The notes under the pieces are model-generated. The model ran no database searches. It saw only the letters and a program-made list of their open reading frames with translations, and was not told the DNA's origin. This document shows, one piece after another, positions 1-8,542 of a stretch of 64,000 bases of DNA. Both the position numbers and the translations under genes were made by a program. How positions within the stretch are numbered: position 1 is the first letter of the stretch; each line of letters starts with the position of its first letter. The stretch comes from Marinobacter aromaticivorans (GTDB taxonomy: Bacteria > Pseudomonadota > Gammaproteobacteria > Pseudomonadales > Oleiphilaceae): the NCBI RefSeq assembly GCF_002806975.1, contig NZ_NIHD01000007.1:62001-126000 (forward strand), given 5' to 3'.

Positions 1-62
1 TTTTACAATTTTTGACAGATTAAAATTCAGTAAGAAAACCAGCGGACGAGCGGCCCGGATCA

Positions 63-1598
63 TCAGCAAACCTTGCCGTTACCTGCCCCCAGGAACAGCT
101 GGTAGGCCTCATTATCGGTCATGTTTTCATAACGGAAGCCTACCTTCTCCAGCATCGCCTCAAAGTCTTTTACTTCATCGTCCTCTACCTGGGCCCCCAG
201 CAGTACACGGCTGTATGCCGCACCGTGATTGCGGTAGTGGAACATGGAAATATTCCAGCGTGTCCCAAGAGACATCAAGAACTTTAACAAGGCTCCCGGG
301 CGCTCGGGGAACTCGAACTGGAACACCTTCTCGTTGGTTATGGTAGGTGCGTGGCCGCCAACCATGTGACGAATGTGCTGCTTGGCCAGATCACTGTCAG
401 TAAGATCGACAACCGCGTAGCCATTTTCGCGCAGGTCCTGTACCAGTTCATCCCGGCCAAGGCCGCCGGCCTGGATCTGGATGCCCACGAAGATGGTGGC
501 CGAGATGGCATCTGCGTAACGGTAATTGAATTCGGTGATACTGCGCTTGTGCAGAGCGTTGATAAACGTCTTGAACGCCCCCGGCTTCTCGGGAATAGTG
601 ACCGCGAGGATGGCCTCGCGCTTTTCACCGATTTCCGTACGCTCGGAAATGTAGCGCAGGCGATCGAAGTTCATATTGGCGCCGCTCAGGGTGGCGATCA
701 GGTTTTCATTCTCTATCTTTTCCCGCTCCACGTATTTCTTGATACCGGCCACACCCAGTGCACCTGCGGGCTCGGAAATCGAGCGCGTATCTTCGAAGAT
801 GTCCTTGATAGCCGCACAGATCTCGTCCGTAGAGACGGTGATCACCTCGTCCACGTGGTCCTTGCAGATCTCCCAGGGGTGTTTGCCGATCTGTTTTACC
901 GCTACGCCGTCGGCAAAAATACCCACTTCGTCCAGAACCACCCGCTTGCCAGCCTTCATGGCAGCCTGAAGACAGTTGGAATCTTCCGGCTCCACACCAA
1001 TCACTTTGATTTCAGGCCGTAAATACTTTATGTACGCGGCCATACCGGCAATCAGACCGCCGCCACCCACACAGATAAATACCGCATGAATGGGCCTGCT
1101 GAACTGCCACAGCATCTCCATGGCAACCGTACCCTGCCCGGCTATGACATCCGGGTCATCATAAGGCGGTATGTAGGTGTAACCATGCTTTTTGATCAGT
1201 TCGTGGGCATGAGCAGCAGCCTCATCGAAAGCATCGCCTTTGAGCACTACTCGCGCGCCATGATCCCGCACCGAACGCACTTTGATTTCCGGCGTTGTTT
1301 GCGGCATCACGATGACGGCTTTGATCCCCAGATTTTTAGCCGCAAGCGCCACACCCTGTGCGTGGTTGCCGGCGGAGGCGCAGATAACACCCTTGGCTTT
1401 CTGCTCTTCTGACAACTGCGCAATCCGGTTGTAAGCGCCGCGAATCTTGAAGGAAAACACCGGCTGAAGGTCTTCCCGCTTGAGCATAATGTTGTTGCCA
1501 AAGCGCTTGGACAGGCTGCGGGCTTCAGTGAGCGGTGTTTCGATGGCCACGTCATAGACGCGCGCATCGAGAATCTTCTTGATGTAGCGTTGCGGCAT
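63..1598 (-). CDS. ilvA: Threonine ammonia-lyase, biosynthetic
   Basis: PLP-dependent deaminase that converts threonine to 2-oxobutanoate, the first committed step of isoleucine synthesis in the cytosol. The 511-residue protein has the fold-type II catalytic domain first: the Schiff-base lysine is in SFKIRGAYN (Lys51), followed by SAGNHAQG near residue 75 and the phosphate-binding GGGGLIAG near 177. The last 170 or so residues form two ACT-like regulatory modules, as in the isoleucine-inhibited anabolic enzyme; catabolic TdcB is about 330 residues and lacks them. Length matches E. coli IlvA. It is transcribed divergently from rpiA across a 135-bp gap. No leader peptide or attenuator was seen upstream. 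Confidence 0.96.
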   Translation of the reverse strand: MPQRYIKKILDARVYDVAIETPLTEARSLSKRFGNNIMLKREDLQPVFSFKIRGAYNRIAQLSEEQKAKGVICASAGNHAQGVALAAKNLGIKAVIVMPQTTPEIKVRSVRDHGARVVLKGDAFDEAAAHAHELIKKHGYTYIPPYDDPDVIAGQGTVAMEMLWQFSRPIHAVFICVGGGGLIAGMAAYIKYLRPEIKVIGVEPEDSNCLQAAMKAGKRVVLDEVGIFADGVAVKQIGKHPWEICKDHVDEVITVSTDEICAAIKDIFEDTRSISEPAGALGVAGIKKYVEREKIENENLIATLSGANMNFDRLRYISERTEIGEKREAILAVTIPEKPGAFKTFINALHKRSITEFNYRYADAISATIFVGIQIQAGGLGRDELVQDLRENGYAVVDLTDSDLAKQHIRHMVGGHAPTITNEKVFQFEFPERPGALLKFLMSLGTRWNISMFHYRNHGAAYSRVLLGAQVEDDEVKDFEAMLEKVGFRYENMTDNEAYQLFLGAGNGKVC

Positions 1599-1690
1599 GT
1601 TGGTTCCGGTTGCTGATGGATGGTTGAGGAAAACCTACAGTGTAGAAAGTTTGCACGGCAGTCGTCTATAAGCGGGCGCCTCTTAAGCGT

Positions 1691-1696
1691 TATAAT
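1691..1696 (+). promoter_or_regulatory. Candidate -10 box for rpiA
   Basis: A perfect TATAAT lies 38 bases before the rpiA start codon in the ilvA-rpiA divergent gap. No good -35 hexamer sits at the usual 16-18 bp spacing, so a sigma-70 promoter is likely but not certain. Confidence 0.45.
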
Positions 1697-1733
1697 GGCC
1701 CTGAACTCATACGATTTTCATCCGGAGCGCCCA

Positions 1734-2414
1734 ATGACCCAGGACGAACTCAAGAAAGCCGTTGCCAAAGCCGCAGTGGACTACATCGCACCGCATCTGG
1801 AGCGCGACAGCGTGATCGGTGTTGGTACAGGAAGCACCGCCAACTTCTTTATCGATATGCTCGCTGATCTCAAAAACGAGTTCGATGGCGCCGTGGCCAG
1901 CTCGGAAGCAACCGCCAAGCGCCTGAAAAGCCATGGTATTCCCGTTTACGATCTCAACAGTGCCGGCGAACTGGAATTCTATGTGGACGGTGCCGATGAA
2001 ACCAACGAACGCCTTGAACTGATCAAAGGCGGTGGCGGTGCGCTGACCCGTGAGAAGATTGTTGCGGAGGTTGCCAAAACTTTTATCTGCATTGCGGACG
2101 AATCAAAACACGTCGGCATACTGGGTAACTATCCCCTGCCAGTTGAAGTAATCCCCATGGCAAGGAGCCATGTTGGCCGAGAGATCGTCAAGCTGGGTGG
2201 CGACCCCGTTTACCGGGATGGCTTCACAACCGATAACGGCAACATCATTCTGGATATACACAACATGGACATTTCCCGACCTATCCAGGTTGAGGAGCGG
2301 CTGAACAACATTGTAGGCGCAGTCACCAATGGACTGTTTGCCCGACGCCCGGCGGATCTGCTGTTGCTGGGCACCAGCGAAGGCGTTAAAAGCATTCCCC
2401 GCAAGGGCGCCTGA
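1734..2414 (+). CDS. rpiA: Ribose-5-phosphate isomerase A
   Basis: Interconverts ribose 5-phosphate and ribulose 5-phosphate in the non-oxidative pentose phosphate pathway. The start is placed at the ATG that begins [10 protein letters not shown] because GGAG lies 6 bases upstream and the resulting 226 residues match the family (E. coli RpiA has 219). An in-frame upstream extension has no family match. Visible motifs are the phosphate-binding GTGSTANFF, the active-site DGADETN, and [11 protein letters not shown] with the catalytic Lys/Glu region. It is monocistronic: a -10 box lies upstream and an intrinsic terminator directly downstream. Confidence 0.95.
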   Translation: MTQDELKKAVAKAAVDYIAPHLERDSVIGVGTGSTANFFIDMLADLKNEFDGAVASSEATAKRLKSHGIPVYDLNSAGELEFYVDGADETNERLELIKGGGGALTREKIVAEVAKTFICIADESKHVGILGNYPLPVEVIPMARSHVGREIVKLGGDPVYRDGFTTDNGNIILDIHNMDISRPIQVEERLNNIVGAVTNGLFARRPADLLLLGTSEGVKSIPRKGA

Positions 2415-2438
2415 CGCCTTTAGCCTGAGGGATTTCTG

Positions 2439-2462
2439 AGCTGGCTCCATGCCAGCTTTTTT
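2439..2462 (+). terminator. Intrinsic terminator after rpiA
   Basis: Perfect 7-bp stem AGCTGGC/GCCAGCT with a 5-nt loop, followed by a run of six T. Confidence 0.85.
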
Positions 2463-2481
2463 ATCGCCCGAATAAACATAA

Positions 2482-2499
2482 ACCAAGCGCTTGCTTGGT
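2482..2499. promoter_or_regulatory. Inverted repeat, candidate TetR-type operator
   Basis: ACCAAGC-GCTT-GCTTGGT is a perfect 7-bp inverted repeat with a 4-bp centre, 55 bp before the acyl-CoA dehydrogenase start. Its size and position suit a TetR-family operator such as those found before fatty-acid catabolism genes. No cognate regulator gene is adjacent, so the assignment is inferred. Confidence 0.45.
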
Positions 2500-2553
2500 A
2501 TCGGGATTTGCGCGACACTGGCCTTTTAGTCCAGGAATAAAGGTAACACCGCC

Positions 2554-3693
2554 GTGTCCAGCTACTTCACCGAAACCCATGAACAAGTTCGACTGACCGC
2601 CCGCAAATTCATTGAAACTCATGTCACCCCGCATATCGATGACTGGGAAGAGGCCGGGGAGTTTCCAAGGGAGATCTACCGAAAAGCCGGGGATGCGGGC
2701 CTTCTCGGTATTGGTTTTCCTGAAGCTTTGGGAGGGATAGGTGAAGGAGATATCTTCCTGAAGGTAGCGGTTTCCGAAGAACTGATGCGCTCCACCTCTG
2801 GCGGATTTGTCGCCAGCATAGGCTCCCTGGATATTGGTCTGCCCCCGGTTGCCAAATGGGCCAGAAAAGAAATCCGCGAACAGATCGTGCCCCCGGTGCT
2901 GCGCGGTGAAAAAATTGCGGCCCTTGCAGTTACCGAGCCCGGCGGAGGCTCCGATGTAGCCAGCCTGAAAACCCGCGCCGTTCGCGATGGCGATCACTAC
3001 ATCGTGAATGGCAGCAAAACCTTTATTACCAGCGGCACCCGGGCCGACCACTTCACTGTAGCGGTGCGCACCGGTGGCGCGGGCCACGCCGGCATCAGTC
3101 TGTTGTTGATCGACCGCGGCATGCCCGGATTCTCCAATGGCAACAAACTCAAAAAAATGGGCTGGTGGGCCAGCGACACCGCCGAGTTGTTCTTTGAAGA
3201 CTGCCGGGTGCCTGCAGATCGCCTGATCGGCGCCGAAAACGCCGGCTTTATCGCCATCATGAGCAACTTCCTGGCCGAACGCCTCAGCCTGTCCATCATG
3301 GCCTACATGACAGCCCAGCTGGCTTATGAAGCCGCTATGGAATACGTCAAGCAACGCCAGGCCTTCGGTCGCCCGGTTGCGGGCTTCCAGGTTACCCGCC
3401 ACAAACTGGTCGACATGGCCACCGGGATCGACGTGGCCCGTGAATATACCTACCGCTGCGCGGCACTGATGCAAGCCGGCAAAAACCCTATCAAACAAGT
3501 TGCCATGGCCAAGAACTTCTCTGTAGATGTGTGCGAAAAAGTCACCCGGGAAGCCGTGCAACTGTTCGGCGGCATGGGTTTCATGCGGGAATCCGTAGTA
3601 GAGAGACTGTATCGGGACACCAAAATCCTGTCGATTGGTGGCGGCACCACGGAAATCATGAAAGAGCTGATTGCCAAGCAGATCCGGCTATAG
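2554..3693 (+). CDS. Acyl-CoA dehydrogenase
   Basis: FAD enzyme that introduces the alpha-beta double bond in an acyl-CoA and passes electrons to ETF. The 379-residue protein has the three acyl-CoA dehydrogenase domains, with the FAD/substrate signature LAVTEPGGGSD near residue 125 and a C-terminal YRDTKILSIGGGTTEI. The Glu used as base by medium- and short-chain enzymes (motif IYEGT) is Gly363 here. A Glu at 242, in LAERLSLS, sits where isovaleryl-CoA and long-chain dehydrogenases carry theirs. It starts with GTG, with AGG about 10 bases upstream. A possible TetR operator precedes it. Chain-length or branched specificity cannot be fixed from sequence; isovaleryl-like or long-chain use is more likely than medium-chain. 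Confidence 0.9.
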   Translation: MSSYFTETHEQVRLTARKFIETHVTPHIDDWEEAGEFPREIYRKAGDAGLLGIGFPEALGGIGEGDIFLKVAVSEELMRSTSGGFVASIGSLDIGLPPVAKWARKEIREQIVPPVLRGEKIAALAVTEPGGGSDVASLKTRAVRDGDHYIVNGSKTFITSGTRADHFTVAVRTGGAGHAGISLLLIDRGMPGFSNGNKLKKMGWWASDTAELFFEDCRVPADRLIGAENAGFIAIMSNFLAERLSLSIMAYMTAQLAYEAAMEYVKQRQAFGRPVAGFQVTRHKLVDMATGIDVAREYTYRCAALMQAGKNPIKQVAMAKNFSVDVCEKVTREAVQLFGGMGFMRESVVERLYRDTKILSIGGGTTEIMKELIAKQIRL

Positions 3694-3760
3694 ACTCCGA
3701 AATCGGATTTACCCGGATGCTCGGGCGGCCCTAAGCCAAACCCGCCTACCAAGGTTTAGT

Positions 3761-3788
3761 TTCGAATGGCTGAAGAGTCCCGTATAAT
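3761..3788 (+). promoter_or_regulatory. Candidate promoter for ppa
   Basis: A perfect TATAAT at 3783-3788 with a weak TTCGAA hexamer 16 bp upstream, 56 bases before the ppa start codon. Confidence 0.5.
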
Positions 3789-3844
3789 CACGCTCACTTC
3801 TAAAACACAGCCAAACGACTCTAAGCTATCAGGAAGGACCTCAC

Positions 3845-4372
3845 ATGCAATTCGATAACATCCCAGTCGGCAAAAACCCGCCTGACGACATTTACGTTGC
3901 CATCGAAATTCCCGCCAACAGCTCTCCGGTAAAGTACGAGCTCGACAAAGACATGGGCGCCCTGCTGGTAGACCGGTTTATGGCTACTCCCATGTTCTAC
4001 CCGGCCAACTACGGATTCATCCCCCACACTCTGGGTGAAGACGGCGACCCGCTGGACGTTCTGGTTATTACCCCTTACGCGCTTCAGGCCGGCTCCGTAA
4101 TCCGCTGCCGCCCGGTAGGCGTCCTGAACATGGACGACGAGGCTGGCGGCGACGCCAAGCTGGTAGCCGTGCCCCACAGAAACCTTACCAACTCCTATCT
4201 GGATGTGGAGGAAATCGACGATTTGCCGATCCTGTTACGCGACCAGATCCGGCACTTCTTTGAGAACTACAAAACGCTCGAGCCCGGCAAGTGGGTCAAG
4301 GTAAAAGGCTGGGACAACGCCGCCGCTGCAAAGAAAGCCATTGTCGACGCGATCAACGCCTACAAGGGTTAA
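3845..4372 (+). CDS. ppa: Inorganic pyrophosphatase (family I)
   Basis: Cytosolic Mg-dependent enzyme that hydrolyses pyrophosphate to two phosphates and so drives biosynthetic reactions forward. The 175-residue length equals the E. coli enzyme. The metal-binding aspartate cluster is intact in [10 protein letters not shown] and [16 protein letters not shown], and the N-terminal substrate region [13 protein letters not shown] is conserved. GGAAGGACC precedes the ATG. It is flanked by its own promoter and a strong terminator, so it is probably transcribed alone. Confidence 0.97.
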   Translation: MQFDNIPVGKNPPDDIYVAIEIPANSSPVKYELDKDMGALLVDRFMATPMFYPANYGFIPHTLGEDGDPLDVLVITPYALQAGSVIRCRPVGVLNMDDEAGGDAKLVAVPHRNLTNSYLDVEEIDDLPILLRDQIRHFFENYKTLEPGKWVKVKGWDNAAAAKKAIVDAINAYKG

Positions 4373-4390
4373 TCCGGCCAGACTGAATAC

Positions 4391-4423
4391 AAAAAAACCG
4401 GGCCGCCAGGACCCGGTTTTTTT
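4391..4423. terminator. Bidirectional terminator between ppa and the DUF2333 gene
   Basis: An A-tract, a CCGGG/CCCGG stem and a T-tract form a symmetric hairpin that can end transcription from both convergent genes. Confidence 0.85.
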
Positions 4424-4441
4424 ATGGCCGAACAAACGTTT

Positions 4442-5494
4442 TCAGCCTCTGGACAGGAGATCCCGCATATCACTGATTGCCGCGTTGGCACGGGACAGAT
4501 ACGCGGCCATGGTGAGGGAATGGTTCGCCAGAACACCAAACCCGCTGCCGTTCAGGATAACCGGGCTCCACATTTCACCCTGCGCCCCTTCTAGTTCGAT
4601 AATCACCTGCTTGACACTGGAGATGGCATTCTTGTCCTGCAGCACCTTGCGAAAATCCACTTCAATTGCACGGAAAATGTGCAGCAATGCCCAGGAGCTG
4701 CCCCGTGCCTCATAGAACACATCGTCGATCTTGGTCCAGTCGGTTTTTATATCACCGCCACCGGTTTCTTCATTCAACGGGTTGTCTGCATCCACATTGG
4801 CCACTGCTTCGGATACCGATGCCTTACCAACACTTTCACCGAGGGTGCGCGAAAGGCTGCCCAGACGGGTCTCCAGATCCGCCAGCCAGTTGCCAAGGTT
4901 ATCGGCCCTGGCAAAAAACTGGGCATTGGCCTGTTCGGGGCTGGAAAGGCGATTGAGGTAGCGCTTCAGCGCCGTTATACCGCGACGATACTCCGCTTCG
5001 GTAGAAGGAATTGCCCAGCTTGCGCTGTCAAAGTGGAATTGCGGCTCCGCTATGATCAGATCAGGGTCTTCCGCAGACTGGCTCTGGGACCGGCTTATAT
5101 CTTTGCGCATGGCCCGGGATAGATCACGCAGCTGCACCAGAACGCCATATTCCCAGTTAGGCATATTGTCCAGCCATAAGCCCGGCGGGAAAATATCATT
5201 GGATATGTAGCCTCCCGGCTTGTCCAGAAGTGTCTCGGCGATTCGGATCATGGTTACGGTTGTGGCAAAGCCGGTAATAGGTTCCCTTTGCATTTCATTG
5301 GCGACCGCCCGGGTATGCTCGCGCACGGAGAAGGCTTCCGGTTCGCTGCTCCAGTAGATCCCCAGCACCACCGCTACCAACAGGTATACCAGCAGGACTA
5401 CAGCTACGAATTTGCCAATTACGCCCTTGCTACCAGCATAATCCTGCGCGTCTTCTTTCCTGTCTCTGAAATACTGTCTGATTTTGCCCGGCAT
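4442..5494 (-). CDS. DUF2333 family membrane-anchored protein
   Basis: A 350-residue protein that I recognise as DUF2333 from its overall pattern, including the GGYISNDIFPPGLWLDN segment. A single transmembrane helix lies near residues 27-48 after a short charged N-terminus. The large remainder, rich in helices, is then expected in the periplasm (type II single-pass topology). No catalytic motif can be identified and the family has no established function. It is convergent with ppa and divergent from the GGDEF regulator, so it forms its own unit. Confidence 0.8.
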   Translation of the reverse strand: MPGKIRQYFRDRKEDAQDYAGSKGVIGKFVAVVLLVYLLVAVVLGIYWSSEPEAFSVREHTRAVANEMQREPITGFATTVTMIRIAETLLDKPGGYISNDIFPPGLWLDNMPNWEYGVLVQLRDLSRAMRKDISRSQSQSAEDPDLIIAEPQFHFDSASWAIPSTEAEYRRGITALKRYLNRLSSPEQANAQFFARADNLGNWLADLETRLGSLSRTLGESVGKASVSEAVANVDADNPLNEETGGGDIKTDWTKIDDVFYEARGSSWALLHIFRAIEVDFRKVLQDKNAISSVKQVIIELEGAQGEMWSPVILNGSGFGVLANHSLTMAAYLSRANAAISDMRDLLSRG

Positions 5495-5717
5495 ATTACG
5501 TTAAGCCCCTTGTCTGTAGATTGACTGTGCAAACGATCTGTACGGATCCTAACCTATGGAGCGCCCCTTATACACACCGCACACTTCACAAACAATTACA
5601 CAGTGCAACCTACGCCCACAACTCTAAACACTATAGACTCCGTAAACAGACTAGAGTTGGGAAAACGTCCACACTGCAAGGGACGGCCCATAACGACAAG
5701 ATACAGGCCGGAGCAAA

Positions 5718-7331
5718 ATGAGCGACGCAAGCCAGAAAGAAAAACTCAGGCAGCACTTTGCACGCCGCGTAACAACCCAGGCACGGGTAGTGCTGGATAC
5801 CTGGCAGAAAATCCACACCAGCAATGATTCCCTGAGCTCGCACCGAAAAGACCTTCTGTCCGCTGCCGACAAGCTTGTCCGGTACGCACAGAGATTCGAG
5901 ATGACCGGCCATGCAGAAGCCGGCAGTAAAATTCTCCGGATTATAGGCGACTGGCCAGCCGACACGTGTCCGGACGATGCCACCCGGCGACAACTTCAGG
6001 ATGCTTTTGATGCCCTTGCCCGCAGCACCCTCCGGCGAACAGACCACAGCAACACGGATGCACCCCACCAGTACCGCCGCACACCGGTTTATATAGCGCT
6101 CGCCAATTCGGAGATGGCAAACAGGCTGATCCGCCAGCTGGAATTTTTTGGCTTCCGCGCATCCGCCTTTGATTCCGCCAGGGAACTCACCGAAGCCTGC
6201 GCCCTGCACAAGCCTGAAACTATTCTGATGGATGTGAATTTCGGCGGCAGCCAGAACGCAGGCATCACCACAATCGAACGTTTGCAGGAACGGCACGATA
6301 CACCGATCCCGATCATTTTCATGAGTGATGAAGATGGCACCATACAAACCCGCCTGCGCGCCTCCCGATGCGGTGGTGAAGAGTTCTTCTACCCGGCAGT
6401 GGACCCGGGCCAGTTAATTGAAAAAATTGAGACCTACACTCACGGCAACACAGTTGAGCCCTACCGGGTGCTTGTTCTGGACGATTCCAGGGCACAGGCA
6501 AAGTTCATGGAAACGGTGTTGAAAAAAGCGGGCATGAGAGCCCACATCATTACCGACCCCATGGAGATCATCCATGCGCTCGACACCTTCTCCCCGGAAA
6601 TCATCATTCTCGACATGTATATGCCCGGCTGCACCGGCATGGAGATTGCGCGGGTGATCCGCCAGCAGGACCGGTTCCACAGCGTACCGATCATATACCT
6701 TTCAGCAGAAGATGATGTCAGCAAGCAGTTGCACGCCATGAGCCTGGGCGGTGACGACTTTCTCACCAAGCCCATTGACCCCAAGCACCTGATTGCAACA
6801 CTTCATAACCGGGGCCGGCGCGCCCGCTCCCTGCTGGCGCTGATGATTCATGACAGCCTCACCGGGCTGTATAACCACACCCATACACTGTATCTGCTTG
6901 ATCAGGAAATTGTCCGGGCGCGGCAGAAGGGTCGGCCCTTATGCTTTGCCATGATTGATATTGATTATTTCAAGAAGGTAAACGATACCTTTGGACACCC
7001 CATCGGCGATCGTGTTCTTCGCAGCCTTTCCATGTTCCTGAAACAGCGCCTGCGCAAAACTGACCATATTGGCCGCTACGGTGGTGAAGAGTTTGCCATT
7101 ATTCTTCCCGACACCCGCCCCAGCGACGCCCGCAACGTTCTCAACGAAATCCGCGAACGTTTCTCAGAGCTTCAACAGCCCGCCGGCGACAGGGAATTCA
7201 ACGTAACCTTCAGTTGCGGCGTGGCCGGCTGGAATAACGAACCTTCCCAAACCCTGTGCGAGCGGGCCGACCGGTCCCTTTACGCCTCCAAAGCACATGG
7301 CAGGAATTGCGTAACGCTCGCAGATAGCTGA
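5718..7331 (+). CDS. Double-receiver GGDEF response regulator (PleD-like diguanylate cyclase)
   Basis: 537 residues arranged as a helical N-terminus (about 1-115, possibly a decayed Hpt domain without the phosphorylatable His), receiver 1 (about 122-240), receiver 2 (about 246-365) and GGDEF (about 372-537). Receiver 2 is complete: VLDDSR acidic pocket, phospho-Asp in IILDMYMPG and Lys in LTKPID. Receiver 1 begins ALANSE where the acidic pocket should be and lacks the conserved Lys, so it is probably an adaptor. The cyclase site is intact (GGEEF near 454), and RKTD five residues upstream matches the product-inhibition I-site. It should make c-di-GMP upon phosphorylation of receiver 2. GGAG precedes the ATG. 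The partner kinase is not in the window. Confidence 0.92.
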   Translation: MSDASQKEKLRQHFARRVTTQARVVLDTWQKIHTSNDSLSSHRKDLLSAADKLVRYAQRFEMTGHAEAGSKILRIIGDWPADTCPDDATRRQLQDAFDALARSTLRRTDHSNTDAPHQYRRTPVYIALANSEMANRLIRQLEFFGFRASAFDSARELTEACALHKPETILMDVNFGGSQNAGITTIERLQERHDTPIPIIFMSDEDGTIQTRLRASRCGGEEFFYPAVDPGQLIEKIETYTHGNTVEPYRVLVLDDSRAQAKFMETVLKKAGMRAHIITDPMEIIHALDTFSPEIIILDMYMPGCTGMEIARVIRQQDRFHSVPIIYLSAEDDVSKQLHAMSLGGDDFLTKPIDPKHLIATLHNRGRRARSLLALMIHDSLTGLYNHTHTLYLLDQEIVRARQKGRPLCFAMIDIDYFKKVNDTFGHPIGDRVLRSLSMFLKQRLRKTDHIGRYGGEEFAIILPDTRPSDARNVLNEIRERFSELQQPAGDREFNVTFSCGVAGWNNEPSQTLCERADRSLYASKAHGRNCVTLADS

Positions 7332-7348
7332 CCAGCACCGCGCGAACA

Positions 7349-7370
7349 GGGCAGCCTGCCCGGGCTGCCC
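7349..7370. repeat. GC-rich inverted repeat after the GGDEF gene
   Basis: Perfect 8-bp stem GGGCAGCC/GGCTGCCC with a 6-nt loop, 18 bases after the stop codon. No T-run follows, so it is a weak terminator or an mRNA 3'-end stabiliser. Confidence 0.5.
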
Positions 7371-7538
7371 GTATGAAACCATCGTCGTATAGAAGTCCCT
7401 CTCACCGTTAACGACAATGATTAGCGTAAACAGGTGGGCCTGATTTTGGCCTTGCCGGTCTTTTATTGCAGCCATCGGGCAACAGGAAAGATTGTCAAAA
7501 AGTGTTGATATGAAGAAAAAAAGCTCACACCATTGGTG

Positions 7539-7556
7539 GAAAATACCGGTATTTTC
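7539..7556. promoter_or_regulatory. 18-bp perfect palindrome upstream of aroQ
   Basis: GAAAATACCGGTATTTTC is fully self-complementary and lies 39 bp before the aroQ start. It could be an operator for a dimeric repressor or a hairpin in the leader; no known motif is recognised. Confidence 0.5.
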
Positions 7557-7594
7557 GGCGATCCTGTTTTAACGCAATAAAGGCAGACGTACCC

Positions 7595-8032
7595 ATGTCG
7601 ACGATTCTTGTGCTCCATGGCCCCAACCTCAACATGCTCGGTACCCGCGAGCCGGAGGTCTATGGCCGCGAGACACTGGCCGATATTGATGACCGGCTGC
7701 GCGCCATGGCCGCTGAGGTTGGGCACCACCTGCTGCATTTGCAGTCTAACGCCGAGTATGAACTGATCGAACGGATTCACGAGGCCCGCACAGAAGGCGT
7801 GGATTTCATCATCATCAACCCGGCGGCATTCACGCACACCAGTGTTGCCCTGCGGGATGCCTTACTGGCATCGGGCATTCCGTTTATAGAAGTACATCTT
7901 TCCAATGTGCATGCGCGGGAGGCTTTCCGCCATCATTCGTATTTTTCCGATATCGCCGAAGGCGTTATCTGCGGATTGGGCAGCCAGGGGTACGAACTTG
8001 CACTCCAGGCGGCATTACAACGAATTCACTGA
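7595..8032 (+). CDS. aroQ: 3-dehydroquinate dehydratase, type II
   Basis: Third shikimate-pathway step, 3-dehydroquinate to 3-dehydroshikimate, by the dodecameric type II enzyme. The 145-residue length is typical. The N-terminal [20 protein letters not shown] contains the catalytic Tyr23, and [17 protein letters not shown] contains the catalytic His101. It stands 30 bases before accB, a linkage common in gammaproteobacteria, so aroQ-accB-accC is probably one transcript. The only upstream regulatory candidate is a perfect 18-bp palindrome. Confidence 0.97.
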   Translation: MSTILVLHGPNLNMLGTREPEVYGRETLADIDDRLRAMAAEVGHHLLHLQSNAEYELIERIHEARTEGVDFIIINPAAFTHTSVALRDALLASGIPFIEVHLSNVHAREAFRHHSYFSDIAEGVICGLGSQGYELALQAALQRIH

Positions 8033-8062
8033 TTGACCTGACAACACGGGACCGGACTGATT

Positions 8063-8524
8063 ATGGATATTCGCAAAATCAAGAAACTGATTGAACTGCT
8101 CGAGGAGTCTGACGTCGAAGAGCTTGAAATTCACGAGGGCGATGATTCGGTACGCATTTCACGCCGCGGTGAACAGCCTGCGGGCGCACAGTACATCAGC
8201 GCCTACGCGCCGCCACCGCCACACTATGCTCCGGCCCCGGAAACACCGGGCCCCGTGCAGGAAGAAAGCTCTGCACAACCCACATTCAGTGGCCACGCCC
8301 TGCGTTCGCCCATGGTGGGAACCTTTTACCGGGCGCCTTCTCCGACAGCGGATGCGTTTGTCGAGGTGGGCCAGCAGGTTAAAGCTGGCGATGTTGTCTG
8401 CATCGTGGAAGCCATGAAAATGATGAACCAGATTGAAGCTGACAAGAGCGGAACGGTTACTGAAATCCTGGTTGAAAACGGGCAGCCCGTGGAATTCGAC
8501 CAGCCGCTGTTAACCATTTCCTGA
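8063..8524 (+). CDS. accB: Biotin carboxyl carrier protein of acetyl-CoA carboxylase
   Basis: Carries the carboxybiotin between the biotin carboxylase and carboxyltransferase subunits of acetyl-CoA carboxylase, the first step of fatty-acid synthesis. The 153 residues comprise an N-terminal docking segment, a Pro/Ala-rich linker (about 38-75) and a C-terminal biotinyl domain. The biotinylated lysine is Lys119 in EAMKM, and the AccB-specific thumb [12 protein letters not shown] is present. It lies between aroQ and accC in the conserved order. Confidence 0.97.
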   Translation: MDIRKIKKLIELLEESDVEELEIHEGDDSVRISRRGEQPAGAQYISAYAPPPPHYAPAPETPGPVQEESSAQPTFSGHALRSPMVGTFYRAPSPTADAFVEVGQQVKAGDVVCIVEAMKMMNQIEADKSGTVTEILVENGQPVEFDQPLLTIS

Positions 8525-8542
8525 ACCGGGCGATAGCTAATC

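Noticed and set aside
2461..3561. A 366-codon frame antisense to the acyl-CoA dehydrogenase
   Set aside because: Coding shadow of a well-supported gene, with no start signals or family likeness.
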